Assembly: GCA_963565915.1 (NCBI GenBank)
Contig: OY751485.1
Coordinates: 3,596,001 to 3,660,000, forward strand
DNA length: 64,000 bases
Direction: 5' to 3'
DNA from: Entoloma clypeatum
Taxonomy: Eukaryota; Basidiomycota; Agaricomycetes; Agaricales; Entolomataceae
The translations under genes were made by a program, and so were the position numbers. Under the pieces are notes generated by a model. It saw only the letters and a program-made list of their open reading frames with translations. It made no database searches and had not been told where the DNA came from. The stretch's first letter is position 1; every line of letters begins with the position of its first letter. Shown here in pieces: positions 29,111 to 41,189 of the stretch.

Positions 29111-31636
29111 TCAAGCTAACGCCGCTGCCTCGTTCACACTCATGTACCCCTCCCGCACCTGCCGCGAAACAGGGTCGACCGCATTCCGCAACGCAGACAG
29201 CAACGCACTCGCCGTCATCTGCAAACTCCAGAGGCTCACCGTTTTCATCCGCTGTCGGTTCATCGCCGCCTGCGTGACATGGTAAGCCAACGCGTCGTAT
29301 GTCTGCGGCGTCTGTCAGAAGTTTGCAAAGATGCTCATCACGGACTGCGCACCTTGACCGCTATTTCATCCATCATCCCAGCTGCACGTTATGATTTACT
29401 CAACTTCATGTATCATGAAATAGGGAAATCGCTCTTACTTTCCCACATCTAATGTCGAATACTGATGATGAGGGTCGTCAGAATATGGCAGAACCGTGAC
29501 TCACGTTCCAAGCCCCATCAAACTCACCCAGATTCATCAACACTCGACAATTAATCGGGACCAATGTCCGATTCGCGCTAGCGTCCACTCTCAATGAGCA
29601 TAACAACCCGCAGAGAGCTTCGCGACTCACTTCATGAATGCCACAATCGGTCTGATCAGGGCGTTATTCACATACGACAGATCGTTGGTGAGCAAAGGTA
29701 CGGCAGCTTTCAGATCCCTGAATCGCAAGTCAATATCCACAATGACCTTTGACTTGTCATCTCCCTCTTCACGCTCCTCTTCTTGAGGTGCGCTAAGAGC
29801 CGGCTTGGCCAGCTCCCGCTGCCCTGGGATTCTATCCAGCTCGAAATCATCGCTATTAGCGAATGAAGTTGAAATCGCCTCCGCTATTTCACCAAGGATC
29901 GCGTTGAACGGTAGTTCACCATGTGGATCGCGGGGAAACTTGATGTCAAAAACGGCATCAACTTTACCGGAAGTAATCCATGAGATGGCGCCGTCCATTG
30001 TCGTAGAATTCCGAAGGTGGTCGATGTTAACACCGTCGATACGGAGACGCGACTGAATGCCAAATTTGAGGAAATTTGGTTCATGATTCGTTGGGTGGGA
30101 AGCTCACCATCCTCGCCCAATCGCCATCCCTGAGGTCCTTCTCCGTTGTCCTCCCAATACTCTGTGGTTTGTGCAAGCTGAACAGACAATTATCAAATTG
30201 ACCAACGATGTTTTCTGCACCCAAGAAATCGTAGAAAAGCCAGCGCTTCCTAAACTGGCGAATATCTGCGCGGAAAATGGATGCTGTGTAAGGTCGAAAT
30301 CTGCCTGGCTGGTAAACAGTGAGAAGCACGTCTTCGAGCTGCAGAGAATCCAGCTCAAAATCTCCAGGATATGATTTATGTCGAAAATGAGCAGGGTCGA
30401 GAGGGTTATCGGGATCCCAATATACGGAGCGACGATCTGTAGGGATTATGGACAGAATGATCTGCACCCCGAGAATGACACATACCCAAAATACCTCGAA
30501 CCCCTTTAATTACGGCGTCTTCAACAAGACCTTTACCGTCTAACCATCTCCACAACGATAAAGTGACGTCCACAGAATCGATGTTCAGATCAAACAGCGA
30601 CATGTTCCGATCGTCATCACTGTCTATGAACGCGATGTCCTCGTCGTCCTCGTCGTCGTCTCCAAAGTGATGATATGAAGGATGATTGCTGACATCGTAC
30701 CCGACAGCGGCTAAATGATCGACCCTTCTCCTGCGAGGTTCGATGCTGGATGTCGAGGGTCGACGCGAAACATAGACATTTTTGAAAGAAATCCGAGAGT
30801 CTTTCCATTTTGGAACGATAGCGGATTCAAATATGATGGTGACTCCTGTTTCTGACGTGAGATAGTTGCTAATGGCGCGCGCGACGTAGTCTGAAGAAAT
30901 TGATAAGGGGTCGAGAGAAAAGCCACGAGTATTGATGATGGACCTACTTTGCAATCGGAGACTGTTGAGGATAGCAAAAATGACGGAAAAGAATGTGGTT
31001 CTGCAACATGGTTAGTTGAGGGATGACACAGGAGTATAGTATGACTAACGTTCCAACCAATATCCATAGGGTTTGACTCATGAGAAACCAAGTGACAAAC
31101 GCCGATATGTCGTCTGCATTGAATTTACGGAAAGACTTGATGGTGAACCATTTGAAGCGTATACGCATGCGTTGCCAATATCCAGTGGCAACACCAAGAA
31201 GATCATCCCGCGTAGGCCTATGAGGGTGGGGTACGGACAAGGCCAGACGTCGGAAAAACTTTGAGTAATCGTCAAGGTTATGGTTCGTAGAAGACGACGA
31301 GCGGTGGTTGTCATTGGCGCTCTCGTGATTGTCTGGGGGTTTACGAGGTATTGATCGCGATGAGATACCCCGCGTTGAGGACAGGTAGATTCGTAAAGCG
31401 TTCAGACGCGTGACATGAACGCTTGTCGGTAAGACCAAAGTTGTTCTATGCCAAACCCTGTTAAGCTGCGGCGTGGATGGCACAGCGACTGTGGGAGAGG
31501 GTGAAGGCTGGTTGCGAAAAAAGTTTCTGATGAGAGAATAGCGCTCCGACGCCGCGCCCCGCGACCGCAAGTCGAGCAGCGAAGGCGCCGCAAGCCTTTT
31601 GAGAGCGCTCGACGTCATGGAGAAAATTGAAGACAC
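29111..31636 (-). CDS. MDM31: Mitochondrial distribution and morphology protein, MDM31/32 family
   Basis: Inner mitochondrial membrane protein family needed in yeast for mitochondrial shape, nucleoid stability and lipid homeostasis. I read nine exons, complement(29111..29311, 29353..29381, 29439..29448, 29505..29577, 29631..30052, 30108..30436, 30486..30890, 30948..31000, 31050..31636), giving 702 residues in one consistent frame. The N-terminus is basic and serine-rich, as expected for a mitochondrial presequence. A membrane segment spans about 176-212 (VTWFLMSQTLWILVGTTTFF). Family landmarks follow: NIDSVDVTLSLWRWLDGKG, DPDNPLDPAHFRHKSYPGDF, RKRWLFYDFLGAENIVGQFD and LVPINCRVLMNLGEFDGAW. An acidic insert (DDDEDDEDIAFIDSDDD) lies near residue 290. 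One exon is only 10 nt. Mdm31 and Mdm32 cannot be told apart here. Confidence 0.92.
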
Positions 31637-31739
31637 AACAGTTAAAATTCACTTTGCGGCAGATTATGTAATTACAGGCTAGTAGCTAAGTACTCGTAAG
31701 CTTCCCTTGAGGAGAGGAGCACAAGTTTCAGCACGATCC

Positions 31740-33038
31740 TCAGCGATCTTCGATATTGTTGAGAAGCCGGAGAATATTGATGACTATTGAGAATAGATGG
31801 GTGACGAGGCAACACAGAATAGAGCTAACTTACAAAGGTTGATAAAGCTGGGGAATGACGTTCAAGTGAGCGGCAGGAAGATGAGATACAACCATACGTA
31901 CTCCAGGTACAGACTGATAGCGCCCATTATATATTCGTCCGGCGACAGCCTGACGTTGATAATGTACGTGTCATATACGACGTAACCGCTGAAAAGAAGG
32001 CATCCACCAATGGCAAAAGCGAGATCCATCGTTTTCCCGAATGGGATAAACATCCCAACAAAACCGGTCATGACTGATCAGTGGTGTCAGGAGCTTTTAA
32101 TCTGAATGACAGAGACGTGAAAGACGTACGCATGGCAATGAGAGCCCCGAACAAGAAGGGGCCCATGCCTGAGAAATCGTACTGCGGGTAGCATATCAGT
32201 ACAGCTTACGACCAGATTGGCTTGTTGGAGACCTTTGATTGGAAGGTGAACAAAGTAAGACCGATGAACACTCCCAGCGTGATGAGCCTGTATACTGGGT
32301 TCTCAGCGAGCCAAATGACGCAATACTGCCACTCACAAAGCTTGCAGGACAACAACGTTCTCGGAGAAAGCGACCACAACTCCCAAAGTGAACGCTTCCA
32401 TAAGCGTGAACGTCGACAACAAAACAAAGTTCAAGGGGTAGCTGTGACGCTTCCAATACAACACCCCAAGATTGATCAACGTTCCAAAGAGGGGTACATA
32501 GAAAGCCCAAGTACTGAGTTACCATTAACGCGGACATCGAGAGGGGCAAGGCAATAGCGTACTGTGTCTGAACCCAGAACAAAACTGAGGGAGACTGCGA
32601 TATGCCTCCGCCAACGATACAAGTGGCCAACTATGATGCATAAGAAAGTGACATCAGTGAAGGATACGACTCCTTACGATCTGGCAGACTGGCAAACAGA
32701 GTGAGCTCAGCCAAAGTATATCAAGGGTATTACTTACTAAGAATGCTGTAAACTTTGCGTATGAACGCATTGCGGATCTCTGGTGAGCTCTCTGCAACAG
32801 ACACGCCATACTTTTCCAGGGATTTGGTAGAGTGTTATGCTGGGTGCATGTGCATTAGACTCACCTTGAAATCATCAGGAAGATCGCCTTGGGCGGGTTG
32901 ATTGTAATATCCACTCGATGTGGATGGACCAAGGAAAGGTTCTTGCTGTTCTCTTGCAGCAAGATTATTGATGCTGTTGGGCTTCGGGGTGCTGCCCGCA
33001 GAGCCATATGAGGGGGGAGGAACAGGATACTGGTTCAT
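31740..33038 (-). CDS. BXI1: Bax inhibitor-1 family protein (Bxi1/Ybh3-like)
   Basis: TMBIM/Bax inhibitor-1 proteins are multi-pass membrane proteins of the ER, vacuole or mitochondria that influence calcium leak and cell death. I read ten exons: complement(31740..31783, 31834..31847, 31902..32073, 32130..32181, 32233..32287, 32337..32513, 32563..32630, 32678..32688, 32738..32810, 32865..33038), giving 279 residues. A proline-rich cytosolic N-terminus precedes about seven hydrophobic helices. Family landmarks are IRKVYSILICQILATCIVGG, YVPLFGTLINLGVLYWKRH, STFTLMEAFTLGVVVAFSEN, QSKYDFSGMGPFLFGALIAM and the C-terminal pore-side segment VYDTYIINVRLSPDEYIMGA. Exons of 11 and 14 nt are needed to keep the frame. 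An upstream in-frame ATG at 33053 is possible. Confidence 0.93.
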
Positions 33039-33111
33039 CGTGGAAAGAAGCAACTTGCAGTTCGGAGTCTGAGATGCGTCATGACCGACGGGGCTGAGTC
33101 AGCCACAGACA
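33039..33111. promoter_or_regulatory. 73 bp bidirectional promoter region
   Basis: The only DNA between the divergent start codons of the BXI1-like gene (minus) and the 523-residue gene (plus). It contains TGAGTCA at 33095-33101 (AP-1/Gcn4-type bZIP site) and a TGCGTCAT block near 33074. Untranslated regions must be very short or the promoters must reach into the opposite coding regions. Confidence 0.5.
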
Positions 33112-34683
33112 ATGATGATCTCCGAGTCATCGCCCACGTCGATCTTTGTGTCCTCCCCTTGCCATCACATCGAGCCACCAGCCATAGACGAAGCCACTGC
33201 TGCCTTTGAAGCAGAAAATGCCTGGCTTCAGGAGGAAAACACCCGTCTCAGAGAGGAAATTGCAAGCCTCATGCTAGATGCCAGATTTCGCGAGCAAGAG
33301 CTCAACAAGTTCAAGAGTGACTATTATTCCGAAAGATTCAAAGCAAACGTGCGCAAACGCTTGTCCAAATCCGCGGAGAGGAAACATGCTGCCCAGAATG
33401 TCAAACTCAAACAAGCCGAGCGATTTATATCCTCCATGATTGAAATTGGGCTTCACATTCCCGTCCTGCACAATGCGTGGCACTCGGTAGGGGCTGGGCG
33501 ATCACCCGACAGAGCCTTGGTCGACGCGATTCAAAAGGCCGCCGCCACACCTGGGACTTCATGGTCCAGAATTATCCCTGCTGTCACAGGACCTCGAACT
33601 CCCGATGAATACCTTGCTGCTATCGACATGGTCGCGAAGAAGACAGAGGACGTCCAGAACTTGAAAAAAATTGCCAACTTTTGGAAAACCAAAGCCTCTG
33701 AGAACTCCCGCCGGCAGGACATCATCGCTCCGTCACCATCACAACTTTCCGATAAATCGACCGGGAGTAATCTAGAACAATACAAAACAAATGCTGTCGA
33801 TGATTTGCTTGAACAACTTAAAGATATTGCCCACCCCGCCAAGGCTGCACCGCTGTCTAATGAACTGGTATCAACTGTGTCCACCACACCTTCTCGCTTT
33901 CTCTTGCCTCAAGACCAGAACCCGTCGTTGCCCGGTGGTCAGGCCGCCAAGAAAGAACTCCCTATACGCAAATCTTACAAACCTGCGTCTCTCAAACAAC
34001 TTCGACCGTTGTTGCAGGATCTCGATTTAAATATCCAGCATATCGACAAATGGACGTCTTCCAGAAATTTCGCAGAGAATCAGAGCACGAAGGCTCAAAG
34101 ATGCTTGTCAAGTGAATTAGATCTCGCCCCAAATGAGATTCAGCCCTCCGGAAACTCCAAACACCTTTGTCCGCAGGATGCTCTGCTGTCTTTAGAACGC
34201 ATCTGTGCGGAATTCAGCAGTGGAAGTTTGGGGTCACTTGCCGCAACCAGCAACAATTCTTCTGGCGAGCGACCCCTGTCTCCCGTTTCCATCACTCGTG
34301 ATCCACTCCGCTCGCAAGGTTTATTAGCTCAACCCGCGGGACTTACGACGTCTTCGAAACCCGCGTCGGCGCTTCCTAGGATCAATAAGGGGCTAATTGC
34401 CAAGACATCATTGACCTCCGCTTCCTGTAAGGCTCTCTTTCGCCTGGGTCATACGCCTCCAAAGATGAAGCTCAAGAAAAACTTTCCCCTGCGAAATACG
34501 GCCCCGCTTTGCACCGCGGAGGACTCTTCGGCGAAGAATGGACTCCCGCAGCCAGCAATCACGTCCTCTCTGCCTACTCCATTGCGTCTCCGAGAATCAG
34601 TCGCAGTGAACGCCCACCATGATGGTACAATGAGAATAAAGGGAAAAAATACTATCAGGCGCATCGGTAAAATGATTTCTTGA
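33112..34683 (+). CDS. Unknown coiled-coil protein, 523 residues
   Basis: A single-exon ORF. The N-terminal about 30-75 is a leucine-rich coiled coil (AENAWLQEENTRLREEIASL), followed by basic helices to about 200 (RFKANVRKRLSKSAERKHAA). The remainder is serine/proline-rich, likely disordered, and ends with a basic tail (KGKNTIRRIGKMIS). A coiled coil plus basic C-terminus is the plan of shugoshins, but I see no diagnostic shugoshin motif and do not assign it. It is divergent from the BXI1-like gene and convergent with the HAD gene, with 61 bp between the stop codons. Coding character is good (no in-frame interruptions over 1.57 kb). Confidence 0.8.
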   Translation: MMISESSPTSIFVSSPCHHIEPPAIDEATAAFEAENAWLQEENTRLREEIASLMLDARFREQELNKFKSDYYSERFKANVRKRLSKSAERKHAAQNVKLKQAERFISSMIEIGLHIPVLHNAWHSVGAGRSPDRALVDAIQKAAATPGTSWSRIIPAVTGPRTPDEYLAAIDMVAKKTEDVQNLKKIANFWKTKASENSRRQDIIAPSPSQLSDKSTGSNLEQYKTNAVDDLLEQLKDIAHPAKAAPLSNELVSTVSTTPSRFLLPQDQNPSLPGGQAAKKELPIRKSYKPASLKQLRPLLQDLDLNIQHIDKWTSSRNFAENQSTKAQRCLSSELDLAPNEIQPSGNSKHLCPQDALLSLERICAEFSSGSLGSLAATSNNSSGERPLSPVSITRDPLRSQGLLAQPAGLTTSSKPASALPRINKGLIAKTSLTSASCKALFRLGHTPPKMKLKKNFPLRNTAPLCTAEDSSAKNGLPQPAITSSLPTPLRLRESVAVNAHHDGTMRIKGKNTIRRIGKMIS

Positions 34684-34744
34684 TTGATCGCCTTGCTATG
34701 TCTCCTGTTAGTGTGTTACTCGTACATGTTGCATAATCCCATGT

Positions 34745-35722
34745 TTATGGTAGTGATGTATAAGGAGGAAGACCCCACTCCTCTGGCACGAAATCCTCGA
34801 TTGTTCTGAGAATTTGGTCTGCTTTTTCCTCTCCAGAGTACCCGATATCAAGGAGATTGGGGTCGGGGACCCAGACCACTATTAAACTTGAGATAGGCGA
34901 TGTACTGTCTGATATATACTTTCCACGAACCTGACATTCCGGCACGCTTTCCTGCCTGGACACCTGGGAGACCATCCTCAAAAACCAAACCCTTTGATCG
35001 CTCTTGCCTTTCTTTCTCTCCAAAAAGCTCTTCGCAACTACCCACATTCCTTTCTAACGTTTCTCTTGCAGCGACAAGAAAGATGTCCGGAGCAGGCTTG
35101 GCCTTAATAGCATACTTGACATCATCCCCGCAAACAACATTACCTCGGAAGCAATCAAAAACTTCCCTTAGATGTCCTGTCTTCAGCTCAAAATTGCGAC
35201 GGCGAGAGCCTGTTGCGATTGCGATTGGTATGTCGTGCGCCTTCAGATGAAGCACGAGTTTCCGGACACCTGGTAGAAGAGGTATGGTAGGCCATACAGC
35301 ATCTTGTAACGCATTGCGTTGTGAAAGGTATGATGGAAGGGTGAGTGGTATGTCCGGAAAGAAGGAAAGCAGATGCTGCGCGGCCTGCACTTCAGCTATG
35401 AGGACGTGCAAGTCAATTCATTATAACTTTGCATCCTCATTGAGGAGGACCAACGCTTTCCCATGAGCCCTGCTTTTATTTCCCAAGTCATTTTTTTGCC
35501 ATAGGCGTCCAGAATGGTATCTGTCGACATCGTCTTGGGTCACTAACGAAACGAGGATTAGGCACGAACTGGTGACATCCGTATAAATCCTTTCTGAATC
35601 GATCATCAACCCTGCAGACATGGTTGGATATTAGGGCCAATAATGTTCATGCTGAATTGGAGCGAGTTACCGTCCATGTCGAAGAGAACGTACTCGACCT
35701 TGGGTCGGTCAATGGCTTCCAT
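34745..35722 (-). CDS. HAD-superfamily phosphatase (GS1/pseudouridine-5'-phosphatase-like)
   Basis: I read five exons: complement(34745..34878, 34931..35395, 35455..35520, 35570..35611, 35671..35722), giving 252 residues. The four HAD motifs are present: nucleophile motif LFDMDG (Asp15, Asp17), motif II ATGS (114-117), motif III lysine in KAKPAPDIF (Lys153) and motif IV FEDGLPGVQAG (Glu193, Asp194). The cap region between motifs I and II is helical, as in the beta-phosphoglucomutase/GS1 subgroup. These enzymes dephosphorylate small sugar or nucleotide phosphates, and the substrate cannot be inferred. Two donors are GTTCGT or GTTGGT, not the usual GTAAGT. The start is chosen because translation from 35722 leads straight into the catalytic motif. 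Confidence 0.88.
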
Positions 35723-36008
35723 CGATACGATGGGACAATCACGAGGTCGAGCTGGGACCAGCAATATTTTTATTTCGAGGTTATGCACCTCCACACAGGG
35801 TCTCATGTAATTTGTAGCATTTTGCATCGATATACTTACATGAAAGAGAAAACGGCCTATGTTCATCCGATCGACGTATGTATAGTACAGCTCATTATGA
35901 TAAGTGGCAGTGTTTCGATAACAAGGACGATGGATCTCATGGAGGACTTGTAAAATATAGACTATCGCAAGATGTTTAAGAATCAAGGTGCTATGGGGTC
36001 AAAAAATT

Positions 36009-39000
36009 CTACCGTTGTGGACCCTTGGGTATGAGCCAAGAAGGGGTTGACTGTGCGGAGGGTCGAGATGTGCTCTGGAGAGGACAAGGTTCGACTGAAG
36101 GAGGTTGAGATATCATTTGAGTAGGAAAAGCTCCCTTTGCTAGATCTTCTTGACGTTGCCAGAGTAACTCTGCCCATAATGGATGTGGAGGAATGTGACC
36201 AACCAAAGCACGGAGGACGTCAAGCCTATTCAGGTGCGATCTGTGGGGATCTTACTGATGGTAGAATATATAGCGACATACCATCGAGCCTTCTCTTCGT
36301 CTGTATCAGCGAAGAAAACAATTTCTTGCTCTCGAGAGAATATGAGCCGGAAGGACCGCTCGACCCCGTAGAGACCATCGTACTCGTCGTATCGGCTGGA
36401 GCGCGAAGTGGCCCCAGATCCTGGGCTAAGAGCACACTTACGTACTTCCTGATCATCTTCTACCCCTATGGCCTTGTTGAGGTCTATTGCGACAGTCGCC
36501 TTCTTTGTGACATCATTGAAAGCGACCAAGTTGGCGCCAATAACCCTCAGTCGCCGACGACGCCACGTCTGTATAATCCTACTTCAGATATGCCAGGCGG
36601 TAGCGGAATTAACGTACGCTGCAATCGCCACCAGACTGTGTCAAAGTCCCTTCGAAGTATGTCACTTTGTGCCAATTGATGTGTCGCAATCCCCGATGGC
36701 ATTCTTCCAAGCTCTGAGGAAGCTGCTCAGGCGCGATACCAGGCAAAGGAGGGAGCCTAAACATCTGTAGGACAATCTCGCCGACTTGCAAGGTGGAGTA
36801 CTTTCCGCCAAGTTCGACACGCTGCCCTATAAGTGGATAGCTAGTCTCAAAGAGTCTAGCATCACAGCGGGCCGCAATGTCTTTGAAAGAGACGAAGGCG
36901 CGGGCAAGGGTACAATCTGACTTTAAATAACGGGCCAAGTTTTCAGATAGCCGCGGAGTAGAAGGAGGTGCTGGAGGTGGTGTTTGCACCGGTGCTACTT
37001 TGTCTTTTGAGGATTTCTTTGGCGAAGAAGAAAAGAAACCTCGCATGCCGCCCTTGGATGCAATGTGTACAATGGGCGGAGGTATCGGTGCAGGAGGAGG
37101 GGTCGATGTCATCGCTTTGAACTGTGCACTGATATGGGCGTCTCGACGGACTTTCAATGTCAACGTAAATTCCAGTCTGTTGTGTTCGATGCTGTAACCA
37201 ATGTAAGTCTTCAGGTCCAGAGGACGAGCTGAAATACTGACAGCTCAAATTCTTGCTCGATGGCAAAATCTATGCCTAAGCGACACTCAGGCGTGCTCAC
37301 AAAGTGGATGCCATTGTTTAGAGTGCAGGTAAGCGCTGTGGGTTCTGAAGGTACTGGAATATGGATGCCCTTTACTCCCAGGACTAGGATCCCCGATTAA
37401 CGTTGCGTTTTCCTAACAGAGGGATATGGATGGTCACCTTTCACGAAAACCTTGCCGTATGCCTTATCAGACTTCTCTTGCGACCGATATTCTCTGATCT
37501 GCTTTGAGTATTCGTTCTAATGCAACATGAGTATAGAAGGTGAGGATAAGAGATATGAGTACCATATCGGAAGGTCTGCGAACAGCTCTCCAGGCCTTTC
37601 CAGCATCCACATCACCCGCACCAGCCATATGCGAAATGTTGTCGAGGTCCGATGACGAAGCATATATAGTGCCTTGGTGCTCACGGACAAGATATTTCTA
37701 TCGCTTCTCAGCACCATGTGTTTCAAAGATTTCAAAGAACTTACTGTCTTCCGTTGTTTCGATGGCACGTCTTCCAACTTTTTCTGCAACTCTTTTTCGA
37801 TGCTATATCCAAAATGTTCATCTAGGCCTTCAACCTCCCCGACCCCGATGTCCAGGAGAGCACTGCGTGATTTGGATGTACGACGATCCAACCTATCGGC
37901 GTCCCCGGTGCTCATGCTCCTCCGTCGGCTGGGTCTTCCCACACCCAAGAGCTCCTGGCTGTGCCTCCCCTTTCCCCCGAGATTCGTGGCCGGTGCCGAG
38001 TTTCCCAACTCATTTCTCGTACGCCTCGCTTCACGCCTTTTCTCCATGATCAGCTGCTCCCTGCTTCGGATGTTGTCTTTGGGGGGAAGGGGTGGAGGTA
38101 TGGACACAGCCGATGACGTGCTTGCGTCTCTACTAGCGAAGCTCTGGTGCAGCAAAGTGGAGTCAGTTGCTTCTCGTTTTATCAGCTTGTCGTTCAAGGA
38201 AGACCGTGACCTGTGCTCATATGAATCGCCCTCCTCAGTGAGTATGGACGCGTCCGCTTTTGTGCCAGCGACGTCATCCATCAACCTGTCTAATGCGCTC
38301 CTCATGTCCATGTCGACGTCAACATCTCCCATCTTCAGGCTGCTGTTGTAGATATTATTTGTCTTGCAATCCATTCCCATCAGATTTATACCTTCCATAC
38401 TCTCAATGAAGCTCGGGCCACCAGAGTCGATGTTTCCGTGATGGAAGTCCTTTGTAGTCGTCTGATTATTCGATATAGTTTGGATATCCTCAGATTTTAC
38501 CAGGGGGAGGGATTTCTTCTCTTCCGCTATTGTCAATATTTTCCGTTCAGCAAGTCCGATGATCGCCGTCTCTGTGCTGAAGTCAGTCGCCGCTGTCATC
38601 ACGGACAGTGTGTCTTTGTCGTCCGGTCCATCTTGTTTCACATCTGCTGCCTCGTCAAACAATATCGCCTGAGGCTCCAAGCTAGGGGTGAGACTGGCGG
38701 AAACGGGACTCCCATGTCTATCCACTAGTCGACGTCTCACATCCGCTCGGTTTATCCTCTGTCGTCCATGGACTCCGCTGTCGGAGTTCTCAGAACTAGC
38801 AGTGTCAATATTGGGATCGGGCGAAGGAAAGTGTCGCCGCCGATCTACGTCAACTCCAACGATATTTTCAGCGCAAGGCGAATCATCCTCGACTATCTAG
38901 CCGAAAACTCGAATCAGCGAAGACGGTTTGAATATCGCGCAGCCTACCTTATCATAACTGTCGTTAACATTCGACTCTGTCGAAGTGTTGGCTGACATGA

Positions 39001-40703
39001 TGGAATCACATTTCCGATGGCGATTATGGACTTCTAGATTAAAGGGGTCATCCACGTCTCCTGGGCACGGAGTTGAGCCATCTAAGTATTACGCGTGAGG
39101 TGATTTCTTTCCGCGAATGAGAGCACTGACCTTCACGCGCCGCCTCGGTCTCAAACCTTGGAATCAGATCCTCCGCACCGCACTCCACCCGAGCTACGGG
39201 CTTCTTGTTGCTCTTACGCGGGGATGGCGTGCTGGGCAGCATCGATAGGCATTCGCTCTGCTGATTGTCCTGCTTTGCCTGTCTGATGCGGTCAGCGTGT
39301 GTGGGCCTTCCCAGAGGCGCAGTGGAGAGATGAGCAGAGTCATTCGGCGAATTGGATTGATCGGTGGGAGGTGGAGTTGCAGGTGTTCCTAATGGCGATC
39401 CTAGAACCGAGGGGGGGTGTGAGCGGGGAGAAAAATGATGTGATTGAGGTGATTGTGAACGTTGAGGTTGGAGGCAGTGGATGGCATGCGATATTCCCAA
39501 GGGTATCCCGCCTTCCGCTTCAGATTCGCTGGCGAAATCAGTGTTGTCGTTGGCGTATGGTGCGCTGGTCACACCACTGGCAGATGGATATGTGTCCGAT
39601 GAGGGGCTCATAGATTTTCGCGAGATGCCGGTGACCGTCGCACCTGAAAATGCCAACATCTCATCCACTATTCCAGAGATATTAGCATCAGGATCCAAGG
39701 CCATTCCAAGCATCAGGAGCCTCTCGGTGGACTCGTCAGGTAGATGTAAAGTTTCAGATGGCCGACTGTCTGCTCGTCTGTCACTCTGTTCTCCAAGGTC
39801 CAGGTCCGCTCCACTAAAGGAAGGATCAATTTCTGCCTGGGAGTTGTGTTCTAGATCTGGTTCCACATCGGAGTCATCGCATTGCTCTTCTGAGTCCGGG
39901 AGTGCCATCTCTTCATCAGTCTCCTCTTCGCGGTCGAATTCAACCACATCACATCTCTCATCGAAAGTGACGGTTTTCCTCCGCTCCCTCCTTCCGCCAT
40001 TGCTTAGACGAGGCCCACGCATGCGTCTTGACACGAGAGATGAGCGTCCGGGAGAGGGGCTCGTGTTGTGAACCTGGGTGTGGGGCGAGGTGGCAGAAAG
40101 ACCAGAAGAAGTCGGAGGAATGGATATTCTAGAAACGAGCTGGGAAAGCGGTGGAGGGGGAGGCTGCTCCTCTGCACTTGGCGTACATTGCCTGAAAGGA
40201 CTTTTTGTAACAGGTTCCTTCTGTATGAGACCCTGATATCCCTTTGACTGCCTGCGTTCCCTCTTGAGTGAAAAGGGACGCTCGTTTTCATCCTCGGCCT
40301 GCTCATGCATAGATGGCGGCCTCGGCCGCTTTTCCCCAGAAACTCTGCGAGACGAAGGAAAGGAGAGGGCATATCGGGGGGCGGCCGAAAGTGCGGGGAG
40401 TTGTGATTTGAATGGTGACTTAGAAACTAGATTGTTTCTAGTCACATGCTTGTAGCTGGAGGAAGAACGACGAGCCAGTTGGGGTTGGGAAAACAGTCGA
40501 GGAGATTCTCGCTTCGCAATTCTGAGAGGGGAGGTGATTGAGCCAGAGCTTCCAGAGCTTGTGCTTCCTGTGTTTGAGGTCGGAGAGATCCAACCCATAC
40601 CTGACTCGCGTATAATGGAGCACTTGATAGGGTCTGGAGAATTGGAAAGGAGTCTGTCCCTGAGTGGAGATTTGTGGCCCGACATTATCGGGCTCGTCGC
40701 CAT
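36009..40703 (-). CDS. BUD4: Anillin-like bud-site/septin organiser with PH domain (Bud4-like)
   Basis: Bud4/anillin proteins link septins and the actomyosin ring at the division site. I read nine exons: complement(36009..36225, 36282..36568, 36618..37191, 37242..37383, 37438..37516, 37563..37697, 37745..38896, 38948..39060, 39131..40703), giving 1,423 residues in frame. The first about 950 residues are serine/proline-rich and disordered, with a basic-acidic patch TVTFDERCDVVEFDREE near 245 and many potential phosphosites. The C-terminal third carries an anillin homology region (KYLVREHQGTIYASSSD, GVKGIHIPVPSEPTALTC) and a PH domain (about 1238-1365: HKVTYFEGTLTQSGGDC, RRRRLRVIGANLVAFND, ARWLDVLRALVGH). 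The start is an ATG in MATSPIMSGHKSP. An ORF extends upstream to 40889, but its start context is less likely. Confidence 0.88.
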
Positions 40704-41189
40704 TTTTTGTGACGAGGAGAAAGTGATGTTCGCTGTTGCGGACAATGAGCTCCGAATGTGTAGAAAGGAGTCAATTGTCAACAAACAACGAACCTGGGAA
40801 GAAACTAAATCGCACTGGTCATGTGATTTGACGCGACAAATAATCAGCTGACCGCGCTCGCAATATGCACTGTAGTCTTTCTCAGACACACTGTACTAGT
40901 ATTATGACCATAAGTTCACGTAACACGTAACACTGGTTTTTTTGACCCCGGAAATAATTTTTTCTTGATTCATCCATTTTGGAGATAGCTTGTTCTTTCA
41001 AACCTCAGGTGGAAGGTATACATATGCTCCACAACTGAACACATCAGGAAACACCAAAAAACTATGGAAACGGCTGCTAATGTCCATAGCGACCATAGGG
41101 CTGGGTAGATATTGTGTGGTTACGATACATCTCCATAGGTCTATCAATGTTTCAATATTCTCCATAATACATCAGGAAAAAATCACTTG
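40704..41189. other. Intergenic, promoter side of the Bud4-like gene
   Basis: No supported gene. A poly-T stretch near 40938 and an AT-rich segment lie here. Plavaka-like terminal sequence begins near 41190. Confidence 0.4.

Noticed and set aside
32196..32630. 144-codon minus ORF read straight through
   Set aside because: It runs through two introns in the wrong frame. The spliced reading restores the Bax inhibitor-1 motifs.
33112..34683. Assignment of the 523-residue protein as shugoshin
   Set aside because: Only the general plan (N-terminal coiled coil, basic C-terminus) fits; no diagnostic motif was seen.
36448..36472. Intron-like GTACGTAAGT donor within the Bud4-like PH domain
   Set aside because: Candidate acceptors give either a 20-25 nt intron or a frame break, while reading through is open and in frame.
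37540..38351. Plus-strand ORFs of 169 and 225 codons
   Set aside because: Antisense to the Bud4-like exon, which has consistent splice sites and recognisable domains on the other strand.
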